A DNA stretch of 64,000 bases from Prevotella sp. (GTDB lineage Bacteria > Bacteroidota > Bacteroidia > Bacteroidales > Bacteroidaceae). This document shows, piece after piece, positions 9,161-16,590 of the stretch; the first letter of the stretch is position 1; each line of letters starts with the position of its first letter. The translations under genes and the position numbers were made by a program. The notes under the pieces were generated by a model, which was not told the origin of the DNA, made no database searches, and saw only the letters and a list, made by a program, of their open reading frames with translations. Where the stretch lies: the NCBI GenBank assembly GCA_016901395.1, contig JAEAMQ010000089.1, forward strand, positions 1 through 64,000. The letters run 5' to 3'.

Positions 9161-11566
9161 ATGAAAAAACTTTTGTATGCTGTCCTTGTCTTGATGACAG
9201 GGCACACGACGGCGCAAGCCGAATCTTACCATCTGAACGACACCTCCCGTGTGCATGATCTGGACGAAGTGTTTGTCATCCGTCAACCCAAAGAGCAGTA
9301 CCGTCTCAGGCTACAGCCTGTCAGTTCGACCATGCTGTCTGGACAAAACCTTGGTGTCATCGGGGCAAGAGACCTGCGCGAAATGTCGGCCTATGTACCC
9401 AACTTCACGATGCCTAACTATGGATCGCGCTACACTTCCGCAATCTATGTGAGAGGCATAGGCTCGCGCATCAATTCACCAGCCGTAGGAATTTATGTAG
9501 ATGGCATGCCGGTCGTCAACAAGTCGGCATTCAACACCCATACCTATGACTTGGCGCGTGTCGACATCCTGCGCGGACCGCAAGGCACTCTCTATGGACT
9601 CAACAGCGAGGCGGGACTCGTGAGACTCTACACCAAAAACCCCATGGACTATCAGGGCACCGAACTCAGCATGGGTATCGGTACACACTTCTATAGGAAT
9701 GTACAGCTGTCTCATTATCAGAAGATAAATAATAAGATGGCTTTCTCGATAGCCGGATTCTATAACGGACAGAATGGTTTTTTCACAAACCAGACACTTG
9801 GGAAAAAGGCTGATAAATACAACGAGGCCGGAGGACGCATGAAATTCGTGTTCAGGCCTACGGCCCGATGGGACATCAACCTCACGGCCGACTATCAGCA
9901 TACACGCCAGAATGCCTTTCCCTACGGACTTGTTGGGAGCGACGGCATTGCAGAAGACCCGACAACCAATTTGCTGAACAACTACCGGCGTCATACGTTC
10001 AGCACGGCCCTCGACATACATTATCAGGCTCGGGACTTTGACATCGCCTCGACCACCAGCTACCAGTATCTCAACGACCGCATGCTGATGGATATCGATT
10101 ACCTGCCACTCGACTTTATGAAAATGACAGAGCAGCAAGTGGGGAATGCCATCACACAGGAATTGACTTTCAAGAGCAGGAAACCTGTGGGCGGATTCTG
10201 GCGATGGACGGCTGGGGCTTTCGGGAGTGTCTCATGGCTCCGTACAAATAGTGCCGTAGATTTCGGACAAGATATGGATGATTTTCTCGGAACAACCATC
10301 CGCAATGCGATGTATAATGCCATGGTGTCGTCGATGGCTGCGCGATTTATAGCACGAGGCATGACAGCCGACGTTGCGCAGTCGCAGGCAGAAGCCATCA
10401 TCGCACAAGCGGGAGGAGTAACCATGACCACTGATATGCGTGAGGTGCCCGGACTCTTCCATACCCCTACCTATAACCTTGGACTATACCATGAGTCCAA
10501 CTTTGATATTACACCAAGGCTCATGGCCACCGTCGGAGTGCGCTATGATTGGAGCCGACAAAGTATCAGCTACAACACCGGAGCATCTATCTACTCCTTG
10601 GCCAATGTCATGGGACAGCAGGCTGCCGTTACTGTGACATCGCTGCTTGACAGCCGCACACACGAAAACTTCGGGCAGCTTCTGCCCAAGCTCGGACTCA
10701 CCTATCAGCTGAGCGATGACGGAAGCAACATCTATGCCACCGTGAGCAAGGGCTATCGTGCCGGAGGATACAACATACAGATGTTTTCAGACATCCTCTC
10801 CACGGAGATACAGAGCAACAGCTCTCAGCGGGCCGACTACACCATACCTCATACTCAGACCGACTACGACAACATCAACCGAACCATTGCCTATAAGCCC
10901 GAAACCAGTTGGAACTATGAGGTCGGTACTCATCTTAATCTCTTCGGGCATAAAGTGCAGCTTGACCTTGGCGCATTCTATATGCAGATACGCAATCAGC
11001 AGATATCCAAGATGGCTGGTAACTACGGATTTGGACGCATGATGACCAATGCCGGACGCAGCACAAGTTGCGGCGTTGAGGCTACTCTGCGCGGGCAGGC
11101 CCTGGATGACCATCTGTCGTGGCAGGTGAGCTACGGATATACCCGGGCACGTTTTGCCGACTATTCAGACACTCTTACCGTCGGAGGCTCCACAACTGTA
11201 GTCGACTACAAAGACAATCATGTGCCCTTCGTGCCTGAACACACCCTGGCTGCCACAACAGCTTATCGCTTTGACTTCGCTACCGGAAGTTTGCTTCGCA
11301 GCGCCACTGTCGGAGCCGATGTCACTGCGCAAGGCAAAACCTATTGGGATGAGGCAAACACGTTGAGCCAGAAGTTTTATGCTGTGCTCGGTGCACGTCT
11401 TGGCCTCGACTTCGGACAGCTAAGTGTAGACCTGTGGGGGCGCAATCTCACCTCCACACGCTACAATGTCTTCGCTGTGAGCAGTTCTGCCACGGGTGCC
11501 AAGCAGTGGTTTGCCCAGCGCGGCAACCCCATTCAGGTTGGGGCCGACGTGAAGGTGAAGTTCTGA
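9161..11566 (+). CDS. TonB-dependent outer-membrane receptor
   Basis: About 801 residues from the ATG at 9161; an upstream in-frame TTG at 9128 would place extra residues before a clear signal peptide. There is a plug domain (about 25-150, with IYVRGIGSR, VGIYVDGMP, VDILRGPQGTLYG), then a 22-strand-type barrel ending in a terminal aromatic (VKVKF). It lacks the SusC-type N-terminal carboxypeptidase-like domain, and no SusD, FecR or sigma gene is adjacent, so a small ligand (siderophore, haem, vitamin) is more likely than a glycan. Energy would come from ExbB/ExbD/TonB, as encoded at 46-51 kb. It is monocistronic between its own promoter and terminator. The ligand cannot be told from sequence. 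Confidence 0.92.
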   Translation: MKKLLYAVLVLMTGHTTAQAESYHLNDTSRVHDLDEVFVIRQPKEQYRLRLQPVSSTMLSGQNLGVIGARDLREMSAYVPNFTMPNYGSRYTSAIYVRGIGSRINSPAVGIYVDGMPVVNKSAFNTHTYDLARVDILRGPQGTLYGLNSEAGLVRLYTKNPMDYQGTELSMGIGTHFYRNVQLSHYQKINNKMAFSIAGFYNGQNGFFTNQTLGKKADKYNEAGGRMKFVFRPTARWDINLTADYQHTRQNAFPYGLVGSDGIAEDPTTNLLNNYRRHTFSTALDIHYQARDFDIASTTSYQYLNDRMLMDIDYLPLDFMKMTEQQVGNAITQELTFKSRKPVGGFWRWTAGAFGSVSWLRTNSAVDFGQDMDDFLGTTIRNAMYNAMVSSMAARFIARGMTADVAQSQAEAIIAQAGGVTMTTDMREVPGLFHTPTYNLGLYHESNFDITPRLMATVGVRYDWSRQSISYNTGASIYSLANVMGQQAAVTVTSLLDSRTHENFGQLLPKLGLTYQLSDDGSNIYATVSKGYRAGGYNIQMFSDILSTEIQSNSSQRADYTIPHTQTDYDNINRTIAYKPETSWNYEVGTHLNLFGHKVQLDLGAFYMQIRNQQISKMAGNYGFGRMMTNAGRSTSCGVEATLRGQALDDHLSWQVSYGYTRARFADYSDTLTVGGSTTVVDYKDNHVPFVPEHTLAATTAYRFDFATGSLLRSATVGADVTAQGKTYWDEANTLSQKFYAVLGARLGLDFGQLSVDLWGRNLTSTRYNVFAVSSSATGAKQWFAQRGNPIQVGADVKVKF

Positions 11567-11616
11567 TTTTCGCACGGGCAAATATAAGAACTTAAAAACT
11601 GTTAGATAAATTTCAA

Positions 11617-11662
11617 AGGACTGTTTCGGGGAAAATTGCTCCGAGGCAGTCCTCTTCTTTTC
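11617..11662 (+). terminator. Terminator after the TonB-dependent receptor gene
   Basis: AGGACTG and CAGTCCT pair, with an inner TCGG/CCGA stem, followed by a pyrimidine-rich tail (CTTCTTTT). It lies 50 nt past the stop. Confidence 0.75.
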
Positions 11663-11888
11663 TCGGACGTATATGTCGGCAGGGTCTTACCACACGTTTG
11701 GGGATTTCGAGAAACAGTCTTCTCTCGCAGGTTTGCGTCATGTTGTCTCTTGCAATAAACGCCATGTCCCCAATCCTTAATTCATGGCGTGAACTCAACA
11801 ATAGGTCCGTCTGATAGCGTCGTTCAGAGATTAAGTTTATCAAGCGAGATCAATATTGCGTTCATGGTGTCTAAGGAAAGAGTCATGA

Positions 11889-12275
11889 TTTTTCATCAAA
11901 ATCGTGCGTGTTTTTATTCTTACGTGAGAGAGCGGAAACCTCGTTTTCATGCTTCGAAGATGAAATCGCTGGAGCTTTTTAGCCCTATGGATGGGGTAAA
12001 ATCTGCTTTTTCGGACGTTTTTCGGCTTTTTTATGCCGCCATAACGCCCAAACCGTCGTAAGATTAGGTACTATTCGCAGTGCGATAAGATAGTATTCGC
12101 GATGCGATTAGATAGTATTCGCAAAACCATAAAATGTCAATATATTACAAGGCGCTGGTTGCCAGTAGTTTAGTGTTAGCCCCGTTTTGTCTTATTTTCC
12201 GGCTTGCCGTGCCTGCGTTTCGTACACAGCGCTAATTTTGTAGCATTTGTTCAAATTCTTTCAACAAGAATTTAT
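11889..12275 (+). repeat. Dispersed non-coding repeat, copy 1
   Basis: First of three diverged copies (others 24673-25056 and 58019-58406), all in the same orientation and of nearly equal length. In order, it shares: a start block TTTCATCAAAATC with a following T-run; a TTTTCGGCTTTTTT block; a 63-bp array of three 22-nt palindromic units (12060-12122); TGTCAA...ATTACAAG beginning 13 nt after the array; an ATTTTCCG block; and an end block TTCAAATTCTTTCAAC. This copy sits between convergent genes. It overlaps a short open frame (11789-12061) that I do not consider a gene. The rest of the 11663-12385 gap shows nothing else apart from a weak hairpin at 12354-12377. Confidence 0.85.
12060..12122 (+). 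repeat. Array of three 22-nt palindromic units (repeat copy 1)
   Basis: Units start at 12060, 12082 and 12104. Each resembles GCGATTAGATAGTAATCGC, a 7-bp inverted repeat around GATAG. In this copy the arms carry one or two mismatches. Confidence 0.8.
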
Positions 12276-12353
12276 TCTTTAATCTCCTGCAGAAATGAAA
12301 CATCATCAGACTCATACCGTTCAACCGCTTGTGAACCATGCCCTGAAATATAA

Positions 12354-12377
12354 ATCCCCAGATGAGCGATAGGGGAT
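12354..12377 (-). terminator. Weak terminator-like hairpin after DUF2461 gene
   Basis: ATCCCC and GGGGAT pair around a 12-nt loop just past the DUF2461 stop. On the minus strand the stem is followed by TTTATATTTC. The stem is short. Confidence 0.4.
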
Positions 12378-12385
12378 AGGGGGAG

Positions 12386-13096
12386 CTATTCGTAGTCGTC
12401 GATTACACTATTGACGAAGTCCATCATAGGCTTGCCAACTTTGAAGAGCTTCACCATCTTTTGTGTCCAGTCGGGCTGTGAATAGAAGTTGTCGGGCACC
12501 ACCTGCCATACACAGTAGTCTTTCATCTTGAGGTAAATCAGATGCTCATAGTCGCTGGGAAAATCTTTGGGAGCCTTCTTCAGATGTTGCATGCCGAAGC
12601 CTTTGGGGGCTGTGTGCTCTTCCGTCCACTCACTATCGTTGGGATAGCCGAAGTTTTTAACAAACTGACCGTTCTCTACACACTTCCTCCACTCATCGAT
12701 ATTCCCCATGATCTCATTGCGGACAGAGGTCAGAATATGGGTTGGCAACCAGTAGACACCAGCCGCAAGTATGCAGCGACCGGGCTGCACATGGATATAA
12801 TAACCACCATGAAGACTTTGTTTGCCATGCGAGGAAATGTAAGCCCCGAAATGGTTTTTGTAAGGCGATTTGTCTTTGGCAAAACGGATGTCACGATAAA
12901 TTCTGAATACGCAGTCTTTGGCTTTCAGATGTGAGATGCTCGCATCAAAGGTGCTGATAGACTCGATAGCCTTGTCTACCAGTTGGTCAAAGTCAGCCCT
13001 GGCGTTCTGATAGTCGGTTTTATGTTCTGCAAACCATTCGCGGTTGTTGTTGGCGGCCAGTTCCTCAAGAAAGGCCATCATTTTATTTTTTTCCAT
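12386..13096 (-). CDS. DUF2461 (TIGR02453) family protein
   Basis: A 236-residue soluble protein. The features I recognise are the N-terminal FLEELAANNNREWFAEHK region, the FRIYRDIRFAKDKSPYKNHFG core (residues about 65-85) and the YYIHVQPG segment, all characteristic of the DUF2461/TIGR02453 family. It has no signal peptide or membrane segment. The function of the family is not established. It lies 3 nt downstream of the endonuclease III gene on the same strand, so the two are very likely co-transcribed; this hints at, but does not prove, a link to DNA maintenance. Confidence 0.85.
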   Translation of the reverse strand: MEKNKMMAFLEELAANNNREWFAEHKTDYQNARADFDQLVDKAIESISTFDASISHLKAKDCVFRIYRDIRFAKDKSPYKNHFGAYISSHGKQSLHGGYYIHVQPGRCILAAGVYWLPTHILTSVRNEIMGNIDEWRKCVENGQFVKNFGYPNDSEWTEEHTAPKGFGMQHLKKAPKDFPSDYEHLIYLKMKDYCVWQVVPDNFYSQPDWTQKMVKLFKVGKPMMDFVNSVIDDYE

Positions 13097-13099
13097 ATT

Positions 13100-13750
13100 C
13101 TATTCAAGTTTGCTGCCCTCCAACAGTTTTGGGCAGATAGTGTCAAAGGGGCATTGTTCGCATTTTGGGCGCGCACTCTGGCAGATATAGCGTCCGTGGA
13201 GCAGCAGCCAGTGGTGAGCGTTGGGGATATCTTCTTCGGGAATGTCGCGTATCAGGCATTCTTCCACTTTCAGAGGAGTGTTGGCAGTCTTCGGAACAAG
13301 TCCCAGCCTGTGGGAAACTCTGTAGACATGTGTGTCTACGGCCATCGTTGCCTTGCCAAACCACACCGCCTGTAGCACGTTGGCGGTCTTGCGCCCCACG
13401 CCGGGAAGTTTCACCAGATCTTTCGGATCATCGGGTACCACGCCATGAAAATCTTCGACCAGCATGCGTGACATCTCTACGAGATGGCGCGACTTCGCAT
13501 TGGGATAGCTCACCGATCGCACATACTCAAACACTTCCTCTGGCTCCACCTTGGCCATCTCCTCGGGTGTCGGAAAACGCTTAAACAGCGCGGGAGTCAC
13601 CTCGTTGATGCGTTTGTCTGTACACTGAGCAGAGAGCAGGGTCGCGCAAAGCAATTGAAAGGCAGAACCAAAGTGAAGTTCTGTACCCACCAAAGGAGCA
13701 TTTTTGTGGAAATAATTAAGAATATACTGATACCTTTCTTTTCGTGTCAT
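13100..13750 (-). CDS. nth: Endonuclease III (DNA glycosylase/AP lyase)
   Basis: A 216-residue base-excision repair enzyme removing oxidised pyrimidines. The helix-hairpin-helix LPGVGRKTA carries the catalytic Lys121, and VDTHV carries Asp139, each one residue from the E. coli positions. The C-terminal iron-sulfur cluster cysteines are Cys190, Cys197, Cys200 and Cys206 (spacing 6-2-5). I chose the ATG at 13750. A longer frame to 13810 would start upstream of the predicted transcription start and add a non-homologous leader. It is first in a two-gene unit with DUF2461. Confidence 0.95.
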   Translation of the reverse strand: MTRKERYQYILNYFHKNAPLVGTELHFGSAFQLLCATLLSAQCTDKRINEVTPALFKRFPTPEEMAKVEPEEVFEYVRSVSYPNAKSRHLVEMSRMLVEDFHGVVPDDPKDLVKLPGVGRKTANVLQAVWFGKATMAVDTHVYRVSHRLGLVPKTANTPLKVEECLIRDIPEEDIPNAHHWLLLHGRYICQSARPKCEQCPFDTICPKLLEGSKLE

Positions 13751-13783
13751 AACATTATAATCGGATTTAATCCTCGGAATAAG

Positions 13784-13814
13784 CAAAAATAATAAAAAAC
13801 TGCTACACAACCAA
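13784..13814 (-). promoter_or_regulatory. Promoter of nth
   Basis: On the minus strand, TTG (13814-13812), 20 nt spacing and TATTTTTG (13791-13784) form a full Bacteroidetes promoter, 33 nt before the chosen nth start. It supports that start over the longer frame. Confidence 0.65.
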
Positions 13815-13999
13815 GAAAACGCCGAGAAAATAAAAAGGTATTGTACATGCCGTTAGGATTAAGAGAACTTCGGGCGAAGACGGGTTGGATTCTTTCTGAT
13901 GTTTTATATCATACATGACGTGAAATGAAGAATAATATTCTGTCATTTATAATAAAAACCCATGGATATGGTATATTTTCCCTAAATTGAAAGAATATT

Positions 14000-14029
14000 T
14001 TGAAACAACATCGGAAGCCCATAACTTTG
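14000..14029 (+). promoter_or_regulatory. Promoter of metE
   Basis: TTG at 14000-14002, 19 nt spacing, then TAACTTTG at 14022-14029. It predicts a leader of about 35-70 nt, too short for a cobalamin riboswitch; I saw no B12-box sequence here. Confidence 0.7.
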
Positions 14030-14103
14030 CAGAAAATTGAGATGCGCCAAGGAAATCACAAGCCGCATGTATGGCAGAATACTCAGATTACAATATATTT
14101 AAA

Positions 14104-16452
14104 ATGGAAGAAAAGAACATTAAAAAACGTGCTTTCCTAACCAATGTGTTAGGATACCCACGAATTGGAGCAAATCGTGAATTGAAAAAATCTCTTGAAC
14201 TGTTTTGGCAAGGCAAAATAGACAAGCAGCAACTGCTTGAGGCCGGTCGACAACAACGCTTGGGCAACTGGCAGCAATTGCAGAAAGCCGGTATCGACCT
14301 GATACCCAGCAACGATTTCTCCTTTTATGACCAAATGCTTGACATGAGTCTCATGTTAGGTGCTATACCCGAACGCTACCGACACCTCGAGGGAGACAAG
14401 TTTGCATTATATTTTGCGATGGCACATGGCATGCAGCAACAAGGACAGGATGTAATCGCCATGGAGATGACCAAGTGGTTTGATACAAACTATCACTACA
14501 TTGTGCCAGAATTCACATCAGACCAGACCTTCCGCCTTTTTGATAATAAGGCAACTCAGGAATTTGTGGAAGCTAAGAACTTGGGGCTGATTACCAAACC
14601 GGTGCTTATTGGTCCGGTCACCTATCTCTTGCTTGGGAAAGAAAAGACAGATGGCTTTCATCGCATAGAACTTCTTGACAGACTTCTGCCGGTGTATGTG
14701 CAGCTTCTTCAGGAATTAGAGTCACAGGGGGCTGAGTGGGTGCAGATTGACGAGCCCTGCCTTGTCACAGATTTGGACAACAGCGTCAAGGAGGCCTACC
14801 GGAAAGCCTATGATTATATTGCATCACATGTTCATCTGAAAATCATTCTTACCACTTATTTCGGCTCATTAGATGACAACGCCGATCTCGCAATCAGTCT
14901 CCCTGTAGATGCGCTGCACATAGATGTTGCTTATCGTTCCGAGCAGGTTTCCATTGCAGAGAAGTTGCCTCGGCAGATGACGCTGTCGTTGGGTGTGGTC
15001 AATGGAAGGAATATCTGGAGAAACGACCTTGAGTCTTCGCTTCAAATCATCCGGAAGGCCACAGCGCATCTCTCCCCCGAGCAGGTCATACTTTCCACTT
15101 CATGCTCACTTCTGCATGTTCCCTACGACCTCGAGACGGAAAGCAATGAGCAGGTGCTCCCCTCACGTATCAAGCGATACATGGCTTTTGCCCGACAGAA
15201 AGTGGGAGAACTTTCTACGTTGCAGCAGCTCTTGTCTGCAACTCGCGCCGAAGAATTGCAATCCAAGTTAGCCCTTAACCGAGAATTGCAAGCCAAGCGT
15301 CACCAAGAAACGGATATTCATCAGGAGCAGGTTGTCGGACGTGTGGCAGCCCTGAAACCCTCAGACTACAACAGAGAAAGCAACTATAATGACAGAGCCT
15401 CTCAACAAAGAGCCATACTCCGACTTCCTCTCTGGCCGACAACGACAATCGGATCGTTTCCACAGACCAAGGAAGTGAGACGATGGCGGTCTGATTACCG
15501 AAAAGGCAATATAGCCCATGATACCTATGTGAGCCTCATCAAACAGGAAATCAGACGTTGTATTGCATGGCAGGAGAATGTTGGTCTTGATGTACTTGTG
15601 CATGGTGAGTTTGAGCGCAATGACATGGTAGAGTACTTTGGGGAAAAACTCAACGGCTTCACCTTCACCCAGAACGGATGGGTTCAGAGCTACGGATCAC
15701 GATGTGTCAAGCCCCCGATCATCTTTGGTGATGTGTCGCGCAAATCACCGATGACGGTAGAATGGACAAAATATGCACAGAGCCTGACCTCCCGACCTGT
15801 TAAAGGCATGCTTACGGGACCCGTAACAATATTGGAATGGTCGTTTGTAAGAGACGACCAACCCCGCGAGGACACTTGTCGGCAAATCGCTCTGGCCATC
15901 AGAGACGAGGTGGTGGATATCGAAAGTGCTGGAATACAGATTATCCAGATCGACGAGCCGGCCCTCCGAGAGGGTCTCCCGTTGCGACGGAGCCAGTGGG
16001 ACGCACATCTGAAATGGGCAGTAGACTGTTTCCGACTGTCTGCCTCGGGTGTGAAAGACACCACACAGATACACACTCACATGTGCTATTCTGAGTTCAA
16101 CGACATCATAGAGCACATCGCACGCATGGATGCAGACGTCATCACCATAGAATGCAGTAGGTCGCAAATGGATCTTCTCGACGTTTTCCACGACTTCGAT
16201 TACCCCAACGAGATAGGTCCGGGAGTCTACGACATCCATTCCGCCCGTGTGCCGAGTGTGGAGGAAATGACGCGGTTGCTGCAGAAAGCACAGACGTTTA
16301 TCCCTGTGGAGAGACTGTGGGTAAACCCAGACTGCGGCCTGAAGACCCGTGGATGGGAAGAGACGCGCCATGCACTTGAGAACATGATAGAGGCCGCGAA
16401 ACAAATGAGGGCAGCCGTCGAAGCATCCGGTGTCACTTCGGATCGTGTTTGA
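14104..16452 (+). CDS. metE: Cobalamin-independent methionine synthase
   Basis: A 782-residue enzyme (from ATG 14104) transferring the methyl group of 5-methyltetrahydropteroyl-triglutamate to homocysteine, the last step of methionine synthesis. The zinc ligands are His659, Cys661 (THMCYSE), Glu683 (TIECSRSQ) and Cys744 (NPDCGLKTRGW), each offset by exactly 18 from the E. coli residues. Two similar beta-barrel halves are visible (LGYPRIGANRELKK, then TTIGSFPQTKEVRRWR). An alternative ATG at 14071 would add 11 residues. Own promoter and terminator; no riboswitch evident. Confidence 0.96.
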   Translation: MEEKNIKKRAFLTNVLGYPRIGANRELKKSLELFWQGKIDKQQLLEAGRQQRLGNWQQLQKAGIDLIPSNDFSFYDQMLDMSLMLGAIPERYRHLEGDKFALYFAMAHGMQQQGQDVIAMEMTKWFDTNYHYIVPEFTSDQTFRLFDNKATQEFVEAKNLGLITKPVLIGPVTYLLLGKEKTDGFHRIELLDRLLPVYVQLLQELESQGAEWVQIDEPCLVTDLDNSVKEAYRKAYDYIASHVHLKIILTTYFGSLDDNADLAISLPVDALHIDVAYRSEQVSIAEKLPRQMTLSLGVVNGRNIWRNDLESSLQIIRKATAHLSPEQVILSTSCSLLHVPYDLETESNEQVLPSRIKRYMAFARQKVGELSTLQQLLSATRAEELQSKLALNRELQAKRHQETDIHQEQVVGRVAALKPSDYNRESNYNDRASQQRAILRLPLWPTTTIGSFPQTKEVRRWRSDYRKGNIAHDTYVSLIKQEIRRCIAWQENVGLDVLVHGEFERNDMVEYFGEKLNGFTFTQNGWVQSYGSRCVKPPIIFGDVSRKSPMTVEWTKYAQSLTSRPVKGMLTGPVTILEWSFVRDDQPREDTCRQIALAIRDEVVDIESAGIQIIQIDEPALREGLPLRRSQWDAHLKWAVDCFRLSASGVKDTTQIHTHMCYSEFNDIIEHIARMDADVITIECSRSQMDLLDVFHDFDYPNEIGPGVYDIHSARVPSVEEMTRLLQKAQTFIPVERLWVNPDCGLKTRGWEETRHALENMIEAAKQMRAAVEASGVTSDRV

Positions 16453-16503
16453 ATGTAATATTTCCCCATTTTCACAGAGCTTGTTCTGTACCCCTAAAAG
16501 CAA

Positions 16504-16540
16504 CGGCCGATGGAGATTGAGTCTCCACCGGCCGTCTTTT
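16504..16540 (+). terminator. Terminator between metE and htpG (probably bidirectional)
   Basis: CGGCCG plus GGAGA pair with TCTCC plus CGGCCG around a small loop, followed by TCTTTT on the plus strand and TTGCTTTT on the minus strand. It separates the convergent genes metE and htpG. Confidence 0.85.
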
Positions 16541-16590
16541 GTATGTCATCCCTGCTTTTTGCCAGAAATGGCACGGGGATGTTGTTCCCA

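Noticed and set aside
11789-12061. 90-codon open frame overlapping repeat copy 1
   Set aside because: A short segment (FHQNRACFY) has look-alikes in copies 2 and 3, but the frames stop soon after in those copies and base changes fall at all codon positions. It fits a non-coding repeat better than a protein.
12060-12122. CRISPR-like array
   Set aside because: Only three units, directly abutting at 22 nt with no unique spacers, no leader, and no cas genes in the window.
13751-13810. 20-residue N-terminal extension of endonuclease III
   Set aside because: The nth promoter lies at 13784-13814, so most of that extension would be upstream of the transcription start. The ATG at 13750 puts catalytic residues at the E. 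coli-like positions.
13811-14103. Cobalamin or SAM riboswitch in front of metE
   Set aside because: The leader predicted from the promoter is too short, and no B12-box or SAM-type core was seen.
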